A stretch of 11,908 nucleotides of DNA, taken from positions 1-11,908 of the forward strand of contig CAIOKL010000170.1 of NCBI GenBank assembly GCA_903858915.1, read 5' to 3'. This DNA comes from an uncultured Alphaproteobacteria bacterium. GTDB lineage: Bacteria; Pseudomonadota; Alphaproteobacteria; Rickettsiales; UBA1997. Of this stretch, positions 1 through 7,090 are shown one piece after another. How positions within the stretch are numbered: the stretch's first letter is position 1; each line of letters opens with the position of its first letter. A program made the position numbers and the translations under genes. Below the pieces are notes generated by a model, which saw only the letters and a list, made by a program, of their open reading frames with translations, was not told the DNA's origin and made no database searches.

Positions 1-42
1 ATATCAATTATTTAATTATATAAAACTTTTAAAAATTAAATT

Positions 43-276
43 CTACTGAGAATTTTTATTATCCAAGACTTTTTCGATTTTCATTTTTGCTTCTTCGAGC
101 CTTGTGGCGCAATGCTCTTTTAAAGCGCTTCCTTCTTCATAAAGCTCAATCATTTGATCAAGATTAATTTTTTGCGAAGAAAGAATTTGTGAAATTTCCT
201 CGAGCCTTACCATTGATTCTTCGAAAGACATTTTGGAAATTTTTTTAACAATATTTTTTTCAATAGCGTTGCTCAT
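43..276 (-). CDS. xseB: Exodeoxyribonuclease VII small subunit XseB
   Basis: Small subunit of exonuclease VII, which with XseA degrades single-stranded DNA in both directions in repair and recombination. The 77-residue product has the usual family size and the typical two-helix pattern: MSFEESMVRLEEISQIL at about residues 16-32, then an acidic LDQMIELYEEG stretch and a C-terminal LEEAKMKIEKVL helix. The start ATG overlaps the purF stop as ATGA (273-276), pointing to translational coupling. A second ATG at residue 16 lies where many XseB proteins begin, so the first 15 residues are a lysine-rich extension or the true start is internal. In many proteobacteria xseB sits beside ispA and dxs; here dxs is almost 9 kb away on the other strand. 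The stop is TAG; I see no terminator in bases 1-42. Family assignment is by recognition of the sequence pattern. Confidence 0.9.
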   Translation of the reverse strand: MSNAIEKNIVKKISKMSFEESMVRLEEISQILSSQKINLDQMIELYEEGSALKEHCATRLEEAKMKIEKVLDNKNSQ

Positions 277-1697
277 AAATTGTTTTTTTCAAATAATGGA
301 ATTTCAGTGCCAATTTTATCCGTTAAACGAATTGGATATTTATCGGAAAAACAGGCGTCGCAATATTGTGGATTATCGTTATTTCTCGCGGTATTTCCAA
401 TGGCTTTATACAGGCCGTCGATTGATAAATATCCCAAATAATCAGCGCCAATCATTTGACGAATCTCTTCGGTTGACAAATGTGACGCAATTAAATCTTT
501 TTTGTCGGGAGTGTCGACGCCGTAAAAACATGGCGAGATTGTTGGTGGAGAGGCGATAAGCATAAAAATTTCTTTGGCGCCGGCGTCGCGAATCATTTGC
601 ACAATTTTTTTAGAAGTTGTGCCACGAACGATGCTATCATCAATTAGGATAACTCTTTTATCTTTAATCACCGATAAATTGGCGTTGTGTTTTAGTTTAA
701 CGCCAAAATGACGAATACGATCTGTCGGCTCGATAAAAGTGCGTCCGACATAATGATTGCGGATAATGCCGAGTTCAAAAGGAATTTGCGATTGCGAAGC
801 GTAACCAATCGCGGCGGCGACCCCAGAATCGGGGACCGGCACTACAACATCGGCTTCAATTTTGATTTCTTTGGCAAGTTCAACGCCAATATTTTTACGC
901 ATATCATAAACATGCTTGCCCTGGATTAAACTATCGGGGCGAGAAAAATAAACATATTCAAAAATACAAAATTTTGAAGATTTTGGTTCGAAGGGTTTGA
1001 GAGATTTGACGGAATTTTTATTGATAACCAACATTTCGCCATTCGCAATATCGCGTTCAAAGGTTGCGCCGATAATATCGAAGGCGCAAGTTTCCGAAGC
1101 CACAACATAAGAATCGCCGAGGCGCGCTAAACTCAAGGGGCGCACACCATGCGGATCGCGCAAAGCAATTATGCCATCCTTGTGAATTATCACCAAAGAA
1201 AATGCTCCTTCAATTTGCGAAGTTGCCTCAATAATTTTTTCTTCCAAGGAATTTTTTTGACTACGGGCGATTAAATGGATTATAACTTCGGTGTCCATTG
1301 TCGATTGAAAAATCGCTCCCTGATTAATAAGTTTTTTGCGTAAGGTTAAGGCGTTTGTTAAGTTGCCATTGTGCGCTAGAGCAAGAAACCCAAGACTTAA
1401 TTCGGCATAAATTGGTTGATAATTGCGAGCATTTTTTTTGCCAGCCGTTGAATAACGAACATGGCCAATCGCCGAATCGCCTTCAAGTTTTTTGAGAATT
1501 TTTTGCGATGTAAAATTATCGGCAACTAAACCATCGGCAAAATGAAAATTCGCAACATCGCCTTTCATGGCAACAATTCCGGCCGCTTCCTGACCGCGAT
1601 GCTGTAGTGCATGAAGACCAAGCGCCGTATTTATAGAAGCGTCTTGTGAATTGCAAATTGCAAAAACACCGCATTCTTCGTGAAGCTCATCAAACAT
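273..1697 (-). CDS. purF: Amidophosphoribosyltransferase PurF (Fe-S type)
   Basis: Catalyses the first committed step of purine synthesis: PRPP plus glutamine gives 5-phosphoribosylamine. The 474-residue protein has an N-terminal Ntn glutaminase domain (about 9-235) and a C-terminal phosphoribosyltransferase domain. Cys9 in EECGVFAI is the expected nucleophile, preceded by an 8-residue propeptide presumably removed autocatalytically. The PRPP loop VILIDDSIVRGTT contains Asp353-Asp354. Cys244, Cys390, Cys446 and Cys449 match the four ligands of the 4Fe-4S cluster in the Bacillus subtilis type enzyme, so this is the cluster-containing class rather than the E. coli class. It starts 25 bases after the lytic transglycosylase stop and overlaps xseB by 4 bases, so the three probably share a transcript. 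No Shine-Dalgarno sequence precedes the ATG. Presence of purF suggests purine synthesis is at least partly retained. Confidence 0.97.
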   Translation of the reverse strand: MFDELHEECGVFAICNSQDASINTALGLHALQHRGQEAAGIVAMKGDVANFHFADGLVADNFTSQKILKKLEGDSAIGHVRYSTAGKKNARNYQPIYAELSLGFLALAHNGNLTNALTLRKKLINQGAIFQSTMDTEVIIHLIARSQKNSLEEKIIEATSQIEGAFSLVIIHKDGIIALRDPHGVRPLSLARLGDSYVVASETCAFDIIGATFERDIANGEMLVINKNSVKSLKPFEPKSSKFCIFEYVYFSRPDSLIQGKHVYDMRKNIGVELAKEIKIEADVVVPVPDSGVAAAIGYASQSQIPFELGIIRNHYVGRTFIEPTDRIRHFGVKLKHNANLSVIKDKRVILIDDSIVRGTTSKKIVQMIRDAGAKEIFMLIASPPTISPCFYGVDTPDKKDLIASHLSTEEIRQMIGADYLGYLSIDGLYKAIGNTARNNDNPQYCDACFSDKYPIRLTDKIGTEIPLFEKNNL

Positions 1698-1722
1698 AAA
1701 TATTTAAAAAAAATTAATCGAG

Positions 1723-3792
1723 TTATTGAAGTTTGTCATAATTAGTTCGCGACATGAGATATTTGTAAACAATCATGTTTTCAATAATTCTTTGAACATA
1801 ATTTCGAGTTTCAGAATAAGTTATTAACTCAATCCAATCAACTATTTTATTATAATCTTTTTCAAGGCGCGGGTCGTAAAATTCATTTATCCAACGCTTT
1901 GTAGCATTCGGACCAGCGTTGTAAGACGCGATTGCCAACATTTCCGAGCCATTAAATTCGTCAATAAGTTTTTTTATGTAAAAAGACCCGAGTCGAACAT
2001 TATAATGAATGTCGCGCGTTAATTTTTTCTGGTCATATTTGATGCCCAATTCCTTGGCGACCAATTTTGCCGTTCCAGGCATTAATTGCATAAATCCTAA
2101 AGCGCCAACATGACTAACTGCCAGTTGAGCAAAACCACTTTCTTGTTTGATGATGGCGTGAACTAATGGAGCGTATTCGTCATTCAAAACTTCTTTGACA
2201 ATTTGAAATTTCTCGCGGACAAAAAACACATTTTTCTTGGCGGCGATTCGAGAAATTTTTGCATCGAGTTGGCGATCACCAATCTCTCCGACGATTTTCA
2301 TAATTACCGCAATTTGTCCTTCGGTTGGAGAATTATTGACCAACCATTCAAAAATTTTAGAAGCATTATTTCGATCGCCCGAAATTCCAAGAATATAGGC
2401 GATTTGCGCCGCGCGCGATTCAGAAATTTTAGCAATGTCGCGACCGGTAATTTCGGGGCTTTTTGGTAAAATTATATCTTTCTCCGAGCCAAGTGGGTCA
2501 AGGTTTTTATGCTTATGAATCGAAAGTTGTCCGTAAAAGAAAATTGGATAATTTGTTCCTAATTTATATAATTCAATGGCTTTTGATTTTTGTCCCATCG
2601 CCTCATAACACATGGCTTCCCAATAAATTGCTCGCGATAAAGTAACGGGTTGAATAACATTATTACGCATTTTTTGGAAATGTTTTAAGCCGTCTTTTGG
2701 TTCGTCGAGAAAGCGCAGTGCAACCCATCCCGCAGTCCATTCCGCTTCCCAGAAATCGACAGAATTGACGGGTAAATTATGTTTTGATAAAATTTGATAA
2801 GCTTTTTTATATTTTTTCTGCTTAATCATCTCGCGACCATAGAGCCTTCTGAAGCTCCACCATTTTTCAGGAAGTTTATAATTGTCTGGTATATCTATTA
2901 ACAATTCAATTACTTCATCGGGGCGATCTTTTAATTTATACCAAATCATTCTTTTGAAATTTAAAAGCTCGTTTGATCTTAATCTTCTAGGAATTTCGAG
3001 CAATAAATTATCAATATATCTAGGAGAATCTTCAATTTTAGCGATGGTTTCAAATAAAGTTTTGTAATCTTTTCCAACATAATTCATTATGCGCGAAGCT
3101 TCTATTTTCTTGCCTTCCCACCATAATCTTTCAATTCTTTGGGCATGTTCATTTTCCGTTAAAATATCTTTATATTTTTCAATAAATTGCTTCTCGGCAT
3201 CGAGTGAAAAATTTTCTTTAACCCAGATTTTAGCAATTTCGGATTGGATTGATTTGCTTTGTAAATCTTTGACTTCTTGCTCAACTTTTTCGGCGGATAT
3301 TTTTAGAATTTTTGATTCAACGACATAAAGTTTTGATTCGGTTGTGAGGGCGGGGTTTGAGTTGAAATAAGCTTCGGCAACTTGATAGCTAATATTATTA
3401 GAAATCGCAACGCGCTCAACATTTCTTCTGATATCATTAATGTTTGGTAAATAAGGATTGTCGATTGCAAAAGTTGAAATATCGGTGAATGAAGTTTTTT
3501 TAGAATCGATCTTGGAACTATATTTATTCCATAAAATTATATCAATAATGGCATCCGCTAAAGAATTTTTTTCATCACCAATATTTTTCTTCAAAACTTT
3601 TGCTAAATTCATGGCTTCATCAAAATTATTTTTAGCAAGCGCTAAGTTAATATTTTGAAGGGTTTCGACATCATTTTGAGTAAATTTTTTCCATAATTTA
3701 TCGGTTTTAAATGAGTTTTCTTCCGCGAAAGAAAACTCGCCAAAAAAACAAGCAAGAAGAGCAACTGTTAGAAGCTTTTTAATGAATTGCAT
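1723..3792 (-). CDS. Periplasmic soluble lytic murein transglycosylase (Slt70-like)
   Basis: Cleaves the MurNAc-GlcNAc bond of peptidoglycan to form 1,6-anhydro ends during wall turnover. The product is about 689 residues, close to the Slt70 family size. It opens with a signal peptide (KKLL followed by a hydrophobic core, probable cleavage after FSFA near residue 23). A long helical region with tetratricopeptide-like character (WEAEWTAGWVALRF, AIYWEAMCYEAMG) occupies about residues 30-520 and would form the Slt70 superhelical ring. The catalytic domain is at about 535-660: Glu551 in IIKQESGF is the expected acid catalyst, followed by GALGFMQLMPGTA, SYNAGP and ETRNYVQRI, all hallmark motifs. 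I chose the ATG at 3792; an in-frame GTG directly before it (3795) is the alternative. It heads the minus-strand group with purF and xseB, a mix of wall, purine and DNA repair functions with no obvious common theme. Confidence 0.93.
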   Translation of the reverse strand: MQFIKKLLTVALLACFFGEFSFAEENSFKTDKLWKKFTQNDVETLQNINLALAKNNFDEAMNLAKVLKKNIGDEKNSLADAIIDIILWNKYSSKIDSKKTSFTDISTFAIDNPYLPNINDIRRNVERVAISNNISYQVAEAYFNSNPALTTESKLYVVESKILKISAEKVEQEVKDLQSKSIQSEIAKIWVKENFSLDAEKQFIEKYKDILTENEHAQRIERLWWEGKKIEASRIMNYVGKDYKTLFETIAKIEDSPRYIDNLLLEIPRRLRSNELLNFKRMIWYKLKDRPDEVIELLIDIPDNYKLPEKWWSFRRLYGREMIKQKKYKKAYQILSKHNLPVNSVDFWEAEWTAGWVALRFLDEPKDGLKHFQKMRNNVIQPVTLSRAIYWEAMCYEAMGQKSKAIELYKLGTNYPIFFYGQLSIHKHKNLDPLGSEKDIILPKSPEITGRDIAKISESRAAQIAYILGISGDRNNASKIFEWLVNNSPTEGQIAVIMKIVGEIGDRQLDAKISRIAAKKNVFFVREKFQIVKEVLNDEYAPLVHAIIKQESGFAQLAVSHVGALGFMQLMPGTAKLVAKELGIKYDQKKLTRDIHYNVRLGSFYIKKLIDEFNGSEMLAIASYNAGPNATKRWINEFYDPRLEKDYNKIVDWIELITYSETRNYVQRIIENMIVYKYLMSRTNYDKLQ

Positions 3793-3995
3793 CACTTGGT
3801 TATTAATTGAATTATTGTAAATTAATGAAATCTTAAAGTTTTATTATTTAAAATAATCTTAATTAATTTTTTTTAAAAACTCAATTTGAAATTTAAAAAA
3901 AGATTGTAAATTTTGACTTGCTTTAAAGTTAAACTAATTTAAAATTTTCGGCGTTATTTCTTTGTAAGTCAAAATAATTTTTTTAATAAATATCA
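3793..3995. other. Divergent intergenic region between the lytic transglycosylase and NDUFA12 genes
   Basis: About 200 bases, extremely AT-rich, between two divergently transcribed genes, so both promoters should lie here. On the minus strand TACAAT (3819-3814) could be a -10 box for the transglycosylase, but no good -35 stands at the right distance. A plus-strand candidate is listed separately. I see no RNA gene or convincing operator. Confidence 0.5.
3913..3940 (+). promoter_or_regulatory. Possible sigma-70 promoter for the NDUFA12-mlaD-DUF2155-rpe group
   Basis: TTGACT at 3913-3918 matches the -35 consensus at five of six positions. The best-placed downstream box is TAATTT (3935-3940) at a 16-base spacing, only a half match to TATAAT. 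The position 55 bases before the NDUFA12 start fits, but such AT-rich DNA produces matches easily, so this is tentative. Confidence 0.33.
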
Positions 3996-4319
3996 ATGGG
4001 ATTTATAAATCATTTTTTCATAAAAATTAATTCTAAAAAAGTCGGAATCGACGAATTCGGCAACGAATATTTCGAGAAAAAAAATGGCAAAAGATTCGTC
4101 ATTTATAACGGCAAAGCCGAAGCCACCAAAATCCCTTTCGAATGGCATGGCTGGATGCATTATTCAACAAATCAAGCGCCCGTAAAAATCAATACCAACA
4201 AATTGTCTTGGCAAAAAATTCATTTGCCAAATTTAACTGGCACCAAAAACGCTTATTCGCCAAAAAATTTTAACGAAAAACAACAAAAACCCCATTACGA
4301 ATCTTGGGAAGTTAATTAA
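3996..4319 (+). CDS. NDUFA12-family complex I accessory subunit (B17.2-like)
   Basis: Member of the NDUFA12 (B17.2) family, a supernumerary subunit of respiratory NADH:ubiquinone oxidoreductase that in bacteria is largely confined to Alphaproteobacteria and is shared with mitochondria. The 107-residue protein carries the family landmarks in order: VGIDEFGNEYFE (about 16-27), RFVIYNGKAEATKIP (about 33-47), EWHGWMHY (about 49-56), the WQK plus LPNLTGT block, and YESWEVN at the C-terminus. There is no signal peptide, as expected for a protein on the cytoplasmic arm. It is the first gene of a four-gene plus-strand run, 17 bases before mlaD. The ATG has no recognisable Shine-Dalgarno sequence. This gene is a main reason for assigning the window to Alphaproteobacteria. 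Confidence 0.93.
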   Translation: MGFINHFFIKINSKKVGIDEFGNEYFEKKNGKRFVIYNGKAEATKIPFEWHGWMHYSTNQAPVKINTNKLSWQKIHLPNLTGTKNAYSPKNFNEKQQKPHYESWEVN

Positions 4320-4336
4320 ATATAATTTTTTAAATC

Positions 4337-4813
4337 ATGAATAAATCGCATAATTATTTTGATTTTTTAATCGGAAGTCTTGTATTGCTTTGTGCAATCG
4401 GATTTTTTACATATTCTTTTAAAAATTCTAAAATTTCAGCCAATGAAGGTTACGATATTTTTGCAAAATTTGAAAATGCCGACGGCATTACAATTGGCAG
4501 TGATATTAAAATCTCGGGCATAAAAGTTGGTTCAATCATTGAACAAAGTCTCGATGAAAAAACTTTCAAAGCAAATTTGAAAATGAATATTTTAAATAAC
4601 ATCAAAATCCCCGCCGACTCTTCGGCCAAAATCGTTTCCGAGGGTTTGCTTGGCTCAAAATATATTTCAATTTCCTTGGGCGGTGATGAAGAAAATTTAA
4701 AAAACGGACAAGAAATTACCTTCACTCAATCTTCGGTTAATTTTGAAGAGTTGCTTGGAAAATTTATTTTTAGCGACAAAAAGAAAAATGAAAATACCGA
4801 TGAAAAAAATTAA
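4337..4813 (+). CDS. mlaD: MlaD-like outer membrane lipid asymmetry protein (MCE domain)
   Basis: Substrate-binding component of the Mla phospholipid transport system, anchored in the inner membrane and forming a hexameric ring in the periplasm that passes lipid between the MlaFEB ABC complex and MlaC. The 158-residue protein has one N-terminal transmembrane helix (about 9-28) followed by a single MCE domain (about 39-115): YDIFAKFENADGITIGSDIK, then ISGIKVGSI, then the signature SEGLLGSKYISISLGG. The C-terminal part (FEELLGKFIF) matches the ring-core helix of MlaD. No other mla gene is in this window; in Alphaproteobacteria mlaD often lies apart from mlaFE, next to NDUFA12 and DUF2155 genes as seen here. 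Its end overlaps the next gene by 14 bases. Confidence 0.93.
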   Translation: MNKSHNYFDFLIGSLVLLCAIGFFTYSFKNSKISANEGYDIFAKFENADGITIGSDIKISGIKVGSIIEQSLDEKTFKANLKMNILNNIKIPADSSAKIVSEGLLGSKYISISLGGDEENLKNGQEITFTQSSVNFEELLGKFIFSDKKKNENTDEKN

Positions 4814-5378
4814 TTATTTCAATATTTTAATAATATTTTTATCAACGATTTCTTTAAATGCTTTTGCACAAAATGAAGGAGAGAAAGCTTCTCCCGAAAA
4901 AGCTCCAATTGATAAGCCGGTTGAAAAAAAGGAAGTTGTCGCCAAGGTCAAAAATCCTATCGCCAAAGAAGTAAAAAAAATTGACAAAAACGCTAAAAAA
5001 CCTGAAAATTTAGAAGATGATTTAAGCGAAGTTGAAGAAATTAAGCCAGATTCAGATGTTTCGCGCTTCAATAATACTGCGGTTGTGCAGGCTCTTAACA
5101 AAACTACCGCAAAAACTTCGATTATTGATTTAAAAGTCGGTGAAAAAATTTCTTTCGGTTCATTAAAAATAATTGCTCACAAATGTTGGCAATCGCCACT
5201 CGAGCAAAAACCTGAAAATAAAATTCTTCTTGAAATTTTTGAAGTTAAAAATGAAACCAGCGAAAAAACACTAGAAAAACGCATTTTTTACGGCTGGACA
5301 TTTTCTTCAAGCCCTTCTATTTCAGGTCTTGAGCATCCAATTTACGACATCATTGCTATAAATTGTAAAAATAAATAA
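4800..5378 (+). CDS. DUF2155 domain secreted protein
   Basis: A 192-residue exported protein of the DUF2155 family, of unknown biochemical function and typical of Alphaproteobacteria. The start at 4800 (MKKINYF...) gives a clean signal peptide ending after LNAFAQ near residue 24; longer in-frame starts at 4743 and 4788 would bury it. Next comes a low-complexity Lys/Glu/Pro-rich linker (about 25-80), then the domain (about 95-190) with KVGEKISFGSL, KCWQSPLEQKPEN, IFYGWTFSSSP and LEHPIYDI. Cysteines in KCWQSP and near the C-terminus (INCKNK) are the only two in the mature protein and could form a disulfide. It overlaps mlaD by 14 bases and lies 1 base before rpe, so it is co-expressed with both. 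The link to mlaD suggests an envelope role, but that is inference. Confidence 0.9.
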   Translation: MKKINYFNILIIFLSTISLNAFAQNEGEKASPEKAPIDKPVEKKEVVAKVKNPIAKEVKKIDKNAKKPENLEDDLSEVEEIKPDSDVSRFNNTAVVQALNKTTAKTSIIDLKVGEKISFGSLKIIAHKCWQSPLEQKPENKILLEIFEVKNETSEKTLEKRIFYGWTFSSSPSISGLEHPIYDIIAINCKNK

Positions 5379-5379
5379 T

Positions 5380-6027
5380 ATGATAAAAATCGCTCCCTCA
5401 ATTTTATCGGCCGACTTTGCCAAACTTGGCGAAGAAATTCAGAATATTGAAAAAGCCGGGGCAGATTATATTCATATTGATGTTATGGACGGAAGTTTCG
5501 TGCCAAATATTACCATTGGCAATGAAGTGGTGAAGGCGCTTCGTCAAAAAACTCAAGTGCCTTTCGATGTTCATTTGATGATTAATAATCCCGATAATCA
5601 TGTTAAAGCCTTTGCCGAAGCGGGCGCTGACATTATTACAATTCACGCGGAAGTCTCAATTCATCTCGATAGATCATTGGCTTTAATCAAATCTTTTGAT
5701 AAAAAAGCCGGAGTTTCTTTGGTGCCGTCAACTCACGAAGATGCTTTGGATTACATTCTAGAAAAGCTTGATTTGATTTTGGTCATGACTGTCAATCCGG
5801 GATTTGGCGGGCAGAAATTTTTATCATCACAACTTAAAAAAATCGAAAATATTCGTAGAAAAATTGAAAAATCCGGCAAAAAAATTGAACTTGAAGTTGA
5901 CGGCGGAATTAATGATCAAACCGCCAGAATCGCTATTGAAGCGGGAGCGGATGTTTTAGTTTCGGGATCTTATATTTTTGGAAGCGGTAATTATCAGCAA
6001 GCCATTGCTAATTTGAAAAAATTTTAA
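5380..6027 (+). CDS. rpe: Ribulose-phosphate 3-epimerase
   Basis: Interconverts D-ribulose 5-phosphate and D-xylulose 5-phosphate in the pentose phosphate pathway. The 215-residue length is usual for this TIM-barrel enzyme. The N-terminal IAPSILSADF motif, HIDVMDG (metal ligands His32 and Asp34), DVHLM (His65), VNPGFGGQKF (about 138-147, phosphate loop) and VDGGI (Asp174) are all intact, so it should be active. It begins 1 base after the DUF2155 stop, making it the last gene of the plus-strand run, and converges on the tRNA-Arg gene 18 bases beyond its stop. I see no hairpin terminator in that short gap. Its place behind envelope genes looks like operon packing rather than a shared pathway. 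Confidence 0.97.
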   Translation: MIKIAPSILSADFAKLGEEIQNIEKAGADYIHIDVMDGSFVPNITIGNEVVKALRQKTQVPFDVHLMINNPDNHVKAFAEAGADIITIHAEVSIHLDRSLALIKSFDKKAGVSLVPSTHEDALDYILEKLDLILVMTVNPGFGGQKFLSSQLKKIENIRRKIEKSGKKIELEVDGGINDQTARIAIEAGADVLVSGSYIFGSGNYQQAIANLKKF

Positions 6028-6045
6028 AATTCGATTCGCTATTTT

Positions 6046-6122
6046 TGGTGCATCCAGCGGGATTTGAACCCACAACCTTTGCCTTCGGAAAGCAACACTC
6101 TATCCAGTTGAGCTATGGATGC
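6046..6122 (-). tRNA. tRNA-Arg (anticodon CCG)
   Basis: A complete 77-base cloverleaf on the minus strand. The acceptor stem GCATCCA/TGGATGC has seven perfect pairs, the discriminator is A, and CCA is encoded (6048-6046). The D arm is GCTC/GAGT with loop AACTGGATA; the anticodon arm is TTGCT/GGCAA around loop TTCCGAA, giving anticodon CCG for codon CGG; the variable loop is AGGTT; the T arm is GTGGG/CCCGC with loop TTCAAAT. Three wobble G-U pairs occur: 10-25, 31-39 and 50-64. T33, the GG of the D loop and TTC of the T loop are present, so it looks functional. CGG should be a rare codon here, though it is used at least once in the partial gene at the right edge. Confidence 0.95.
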
Positions 6123-6145
6123 ATATTTTATTTTAATCGATTTTT

Positions 6146-6173
6146 ATTATAATTGCTTTGTCGCTTTTCTCAA
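6146..6173 (-). promoter_or_regulatory. Sigma-70 promoter of tRNA-Arg
   Basis: On the minus strand TTGAGA (6173-6168, five of six to TTGACA) is followed after 16 bases by a perfect TATAAT (6151-6146). Transcription would start near 6139, about 17 bases before the tRNA 5' end at 6122. This is the strongest promoter match I found in the window and is well placed for a separately transcribed tRNA. Confidence 0.72.
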
Positions 6174-6264
6174 TCAAAATTTCACAATATTAAATTAAAA
6201 TTCTTTAAGAAAATTTAGTTTAGAGTTGACGAGATTGAGCTTGGATTTTGATAAAGTTTTAAGA

Positions 6265-6301
6265 CCTCCACAAGTTTACGGGGATCGGAGGGCGGTGGAG
6301 G
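6265..6301. repeat. 7-bp perfect inverted repeat around the stop codon of the unknown membrane protein gene
   Basis: CCTCCAC (6265-6271) pairs with GTGGAGG (6295-6301) across a 23-base loop that contains the stop codon of the minus-strand gene. It is a GC-rich patch in AT-rich surroundings. It could form a weak hairpin at the transcript end, but the loop is long and no run of T follows, so I do not call it a rho-independent terminator. Confidence 0.4.
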
Positions 6302-7079
6302 AGGGGGATTGAGGCGAAGCAATTTCGGGGGTCGTCGCAGAATTTGGGAGTATTTGAGGTGTTGTATTTGGTACTATTGGTCCCGATAAAGTTTCTGATG
6401 ATTGTGGATCTTTGAAAATACTTTTTAATCCACTAAAAATTTTACCTAAAAAAAGAACTGTTATCGGAAAAAAATTTTCTACATCTTCTGATATTTTTTT
6501 GGATTCTGACAAAGATTTTGGTCCAGTAATTAATTTATTAGGGGCTGGCGGAATAGCTAGAGGGATGGAAGAATTTGTGGGCAAAGAAGCTGTTGGGTAG
6601 GATGGTGACGGTGACAATGTAAATAATGGAGAAAAAAAATCTGGAAGGTAATTCCGAATTAATCTTAATACAAATTCCCCAGGCACGACAGCACGATTTT
6701 CATTATTTCGTTGCCTATTTCCAATTCCAGCTTGATTTGTTATGGCTGGATATTGCGATGCTAAAGAAGAAGTTGCTAAATCATTTTTCGGTTCAGTTTC
6801 ATCAATAATAGCATTCTGAGGATATCGCGATTTAGATTCATCATCAGTATTAACGGTTGTATCGTTTGTTAAGTCATCCAAAATATGTCCCGCAAGCCCT
6901 CCACTCAAAAGACCTGCGCCAATTATAGCGGCAATTCCTAATGGCGGAAACGCTACGCCACAAGCCAATGCCGAAGCGCAAAAAATCGTTGATGAAGATA
7001 AGCCGATTAGGGCTCCAAATCCCAAATAATTTTCAGTTTTCATTTTGGCGTGCTGTTCAGTTTTTATGTCTGTAGGCAT
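6276..7079 (-). CDS. Unknown two-helix membrane protein with Pro/Ser-rich tail
   Basis: I do not recognise a family. From the ATG at 7079 the product is 267 residues; a TTG at 7088 and an ATG at 7043 are other possible starts. After a short polar N-terminus come two adjacent hydrophobic segments (about 19-43 and 47-66) rich in Gly and Ala (GIAAIIGAGLLSGGLAG), like a glycine-zipper hairpin. The rest is polar and low in complexity: an Asp/Asn/Thr-rich stretch, then a long region rich in Pro, Ser, Thr and Asn, interrupted by one more hydrophobic stretch (FFPITVLFLGKIFSGL) at about 200. It begins 11 bases after the pdxJ stop, so it is probably the last gene of the MFS-pdxJ transcript. The layout (membrane hairpin plus disordered tail) would suit a lineage-specific surface or secreted protein, but that is inference. 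No catalytic motif is visible. Confidence 0.7.
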   Translation of the reverse strand: MPTDIKTEQHAKMKTENYLGFGALIGLSSSTIFCASALACGVAFPPLGIAAIIGAGLLSGGLAGHILDDLTNDTTVNTDDESKSRYPQNAIIDETEPKNDLATSSLASQYPAITNQAGIGNRQRNNENRAVVPGEFVLRLIRNYLPDFFSPLFTLSPSPSYPTASLPTNSSIPLAIPPAPNKLITGPKSLSESKKISEDVENFFPITVLFLGKIFSGLKSIFKDPQSSETLSGPIVPNTTPQILPNSATTPEIASPQSPSSTALRSP

Positions 7080-7090
7080 ATAAATCAATT

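Noticed and set aside
233..559. 108-codon open frame on the plus strand inside purF and xseB
   Set aside because: It is antisense to two clearly recognised genes, has a composition that mirrors them, and shows no family resemblance.
4450..4725. 91-codon minus-strand frame inside mlaD
   Set aside because: Shadow of the MCE domain coding sequence; no start context or family pattern of its own.
4743..4799. Longer start for the DUF2155 protein
   Set aside because: It would put 19 residues in front of a clean signal peptide and enlarge the overlap with mlaD; the ATG at 4800 is better.
4814..5101. 95-codon minus-strand frame, rich in Ser, Phe and Thr, inside the DUF2155 gene
   Set aside because: Antisense image of the Lys/Glu-rich linker; such complementary patterns arise automatically.
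6265..6301. Rho-independent terminator of the MFS-pdxJ operon
   Set aside because: The stem is only 7 bp with a 23-base loop containing the stop codon, and no T-run follows on the minus strand.
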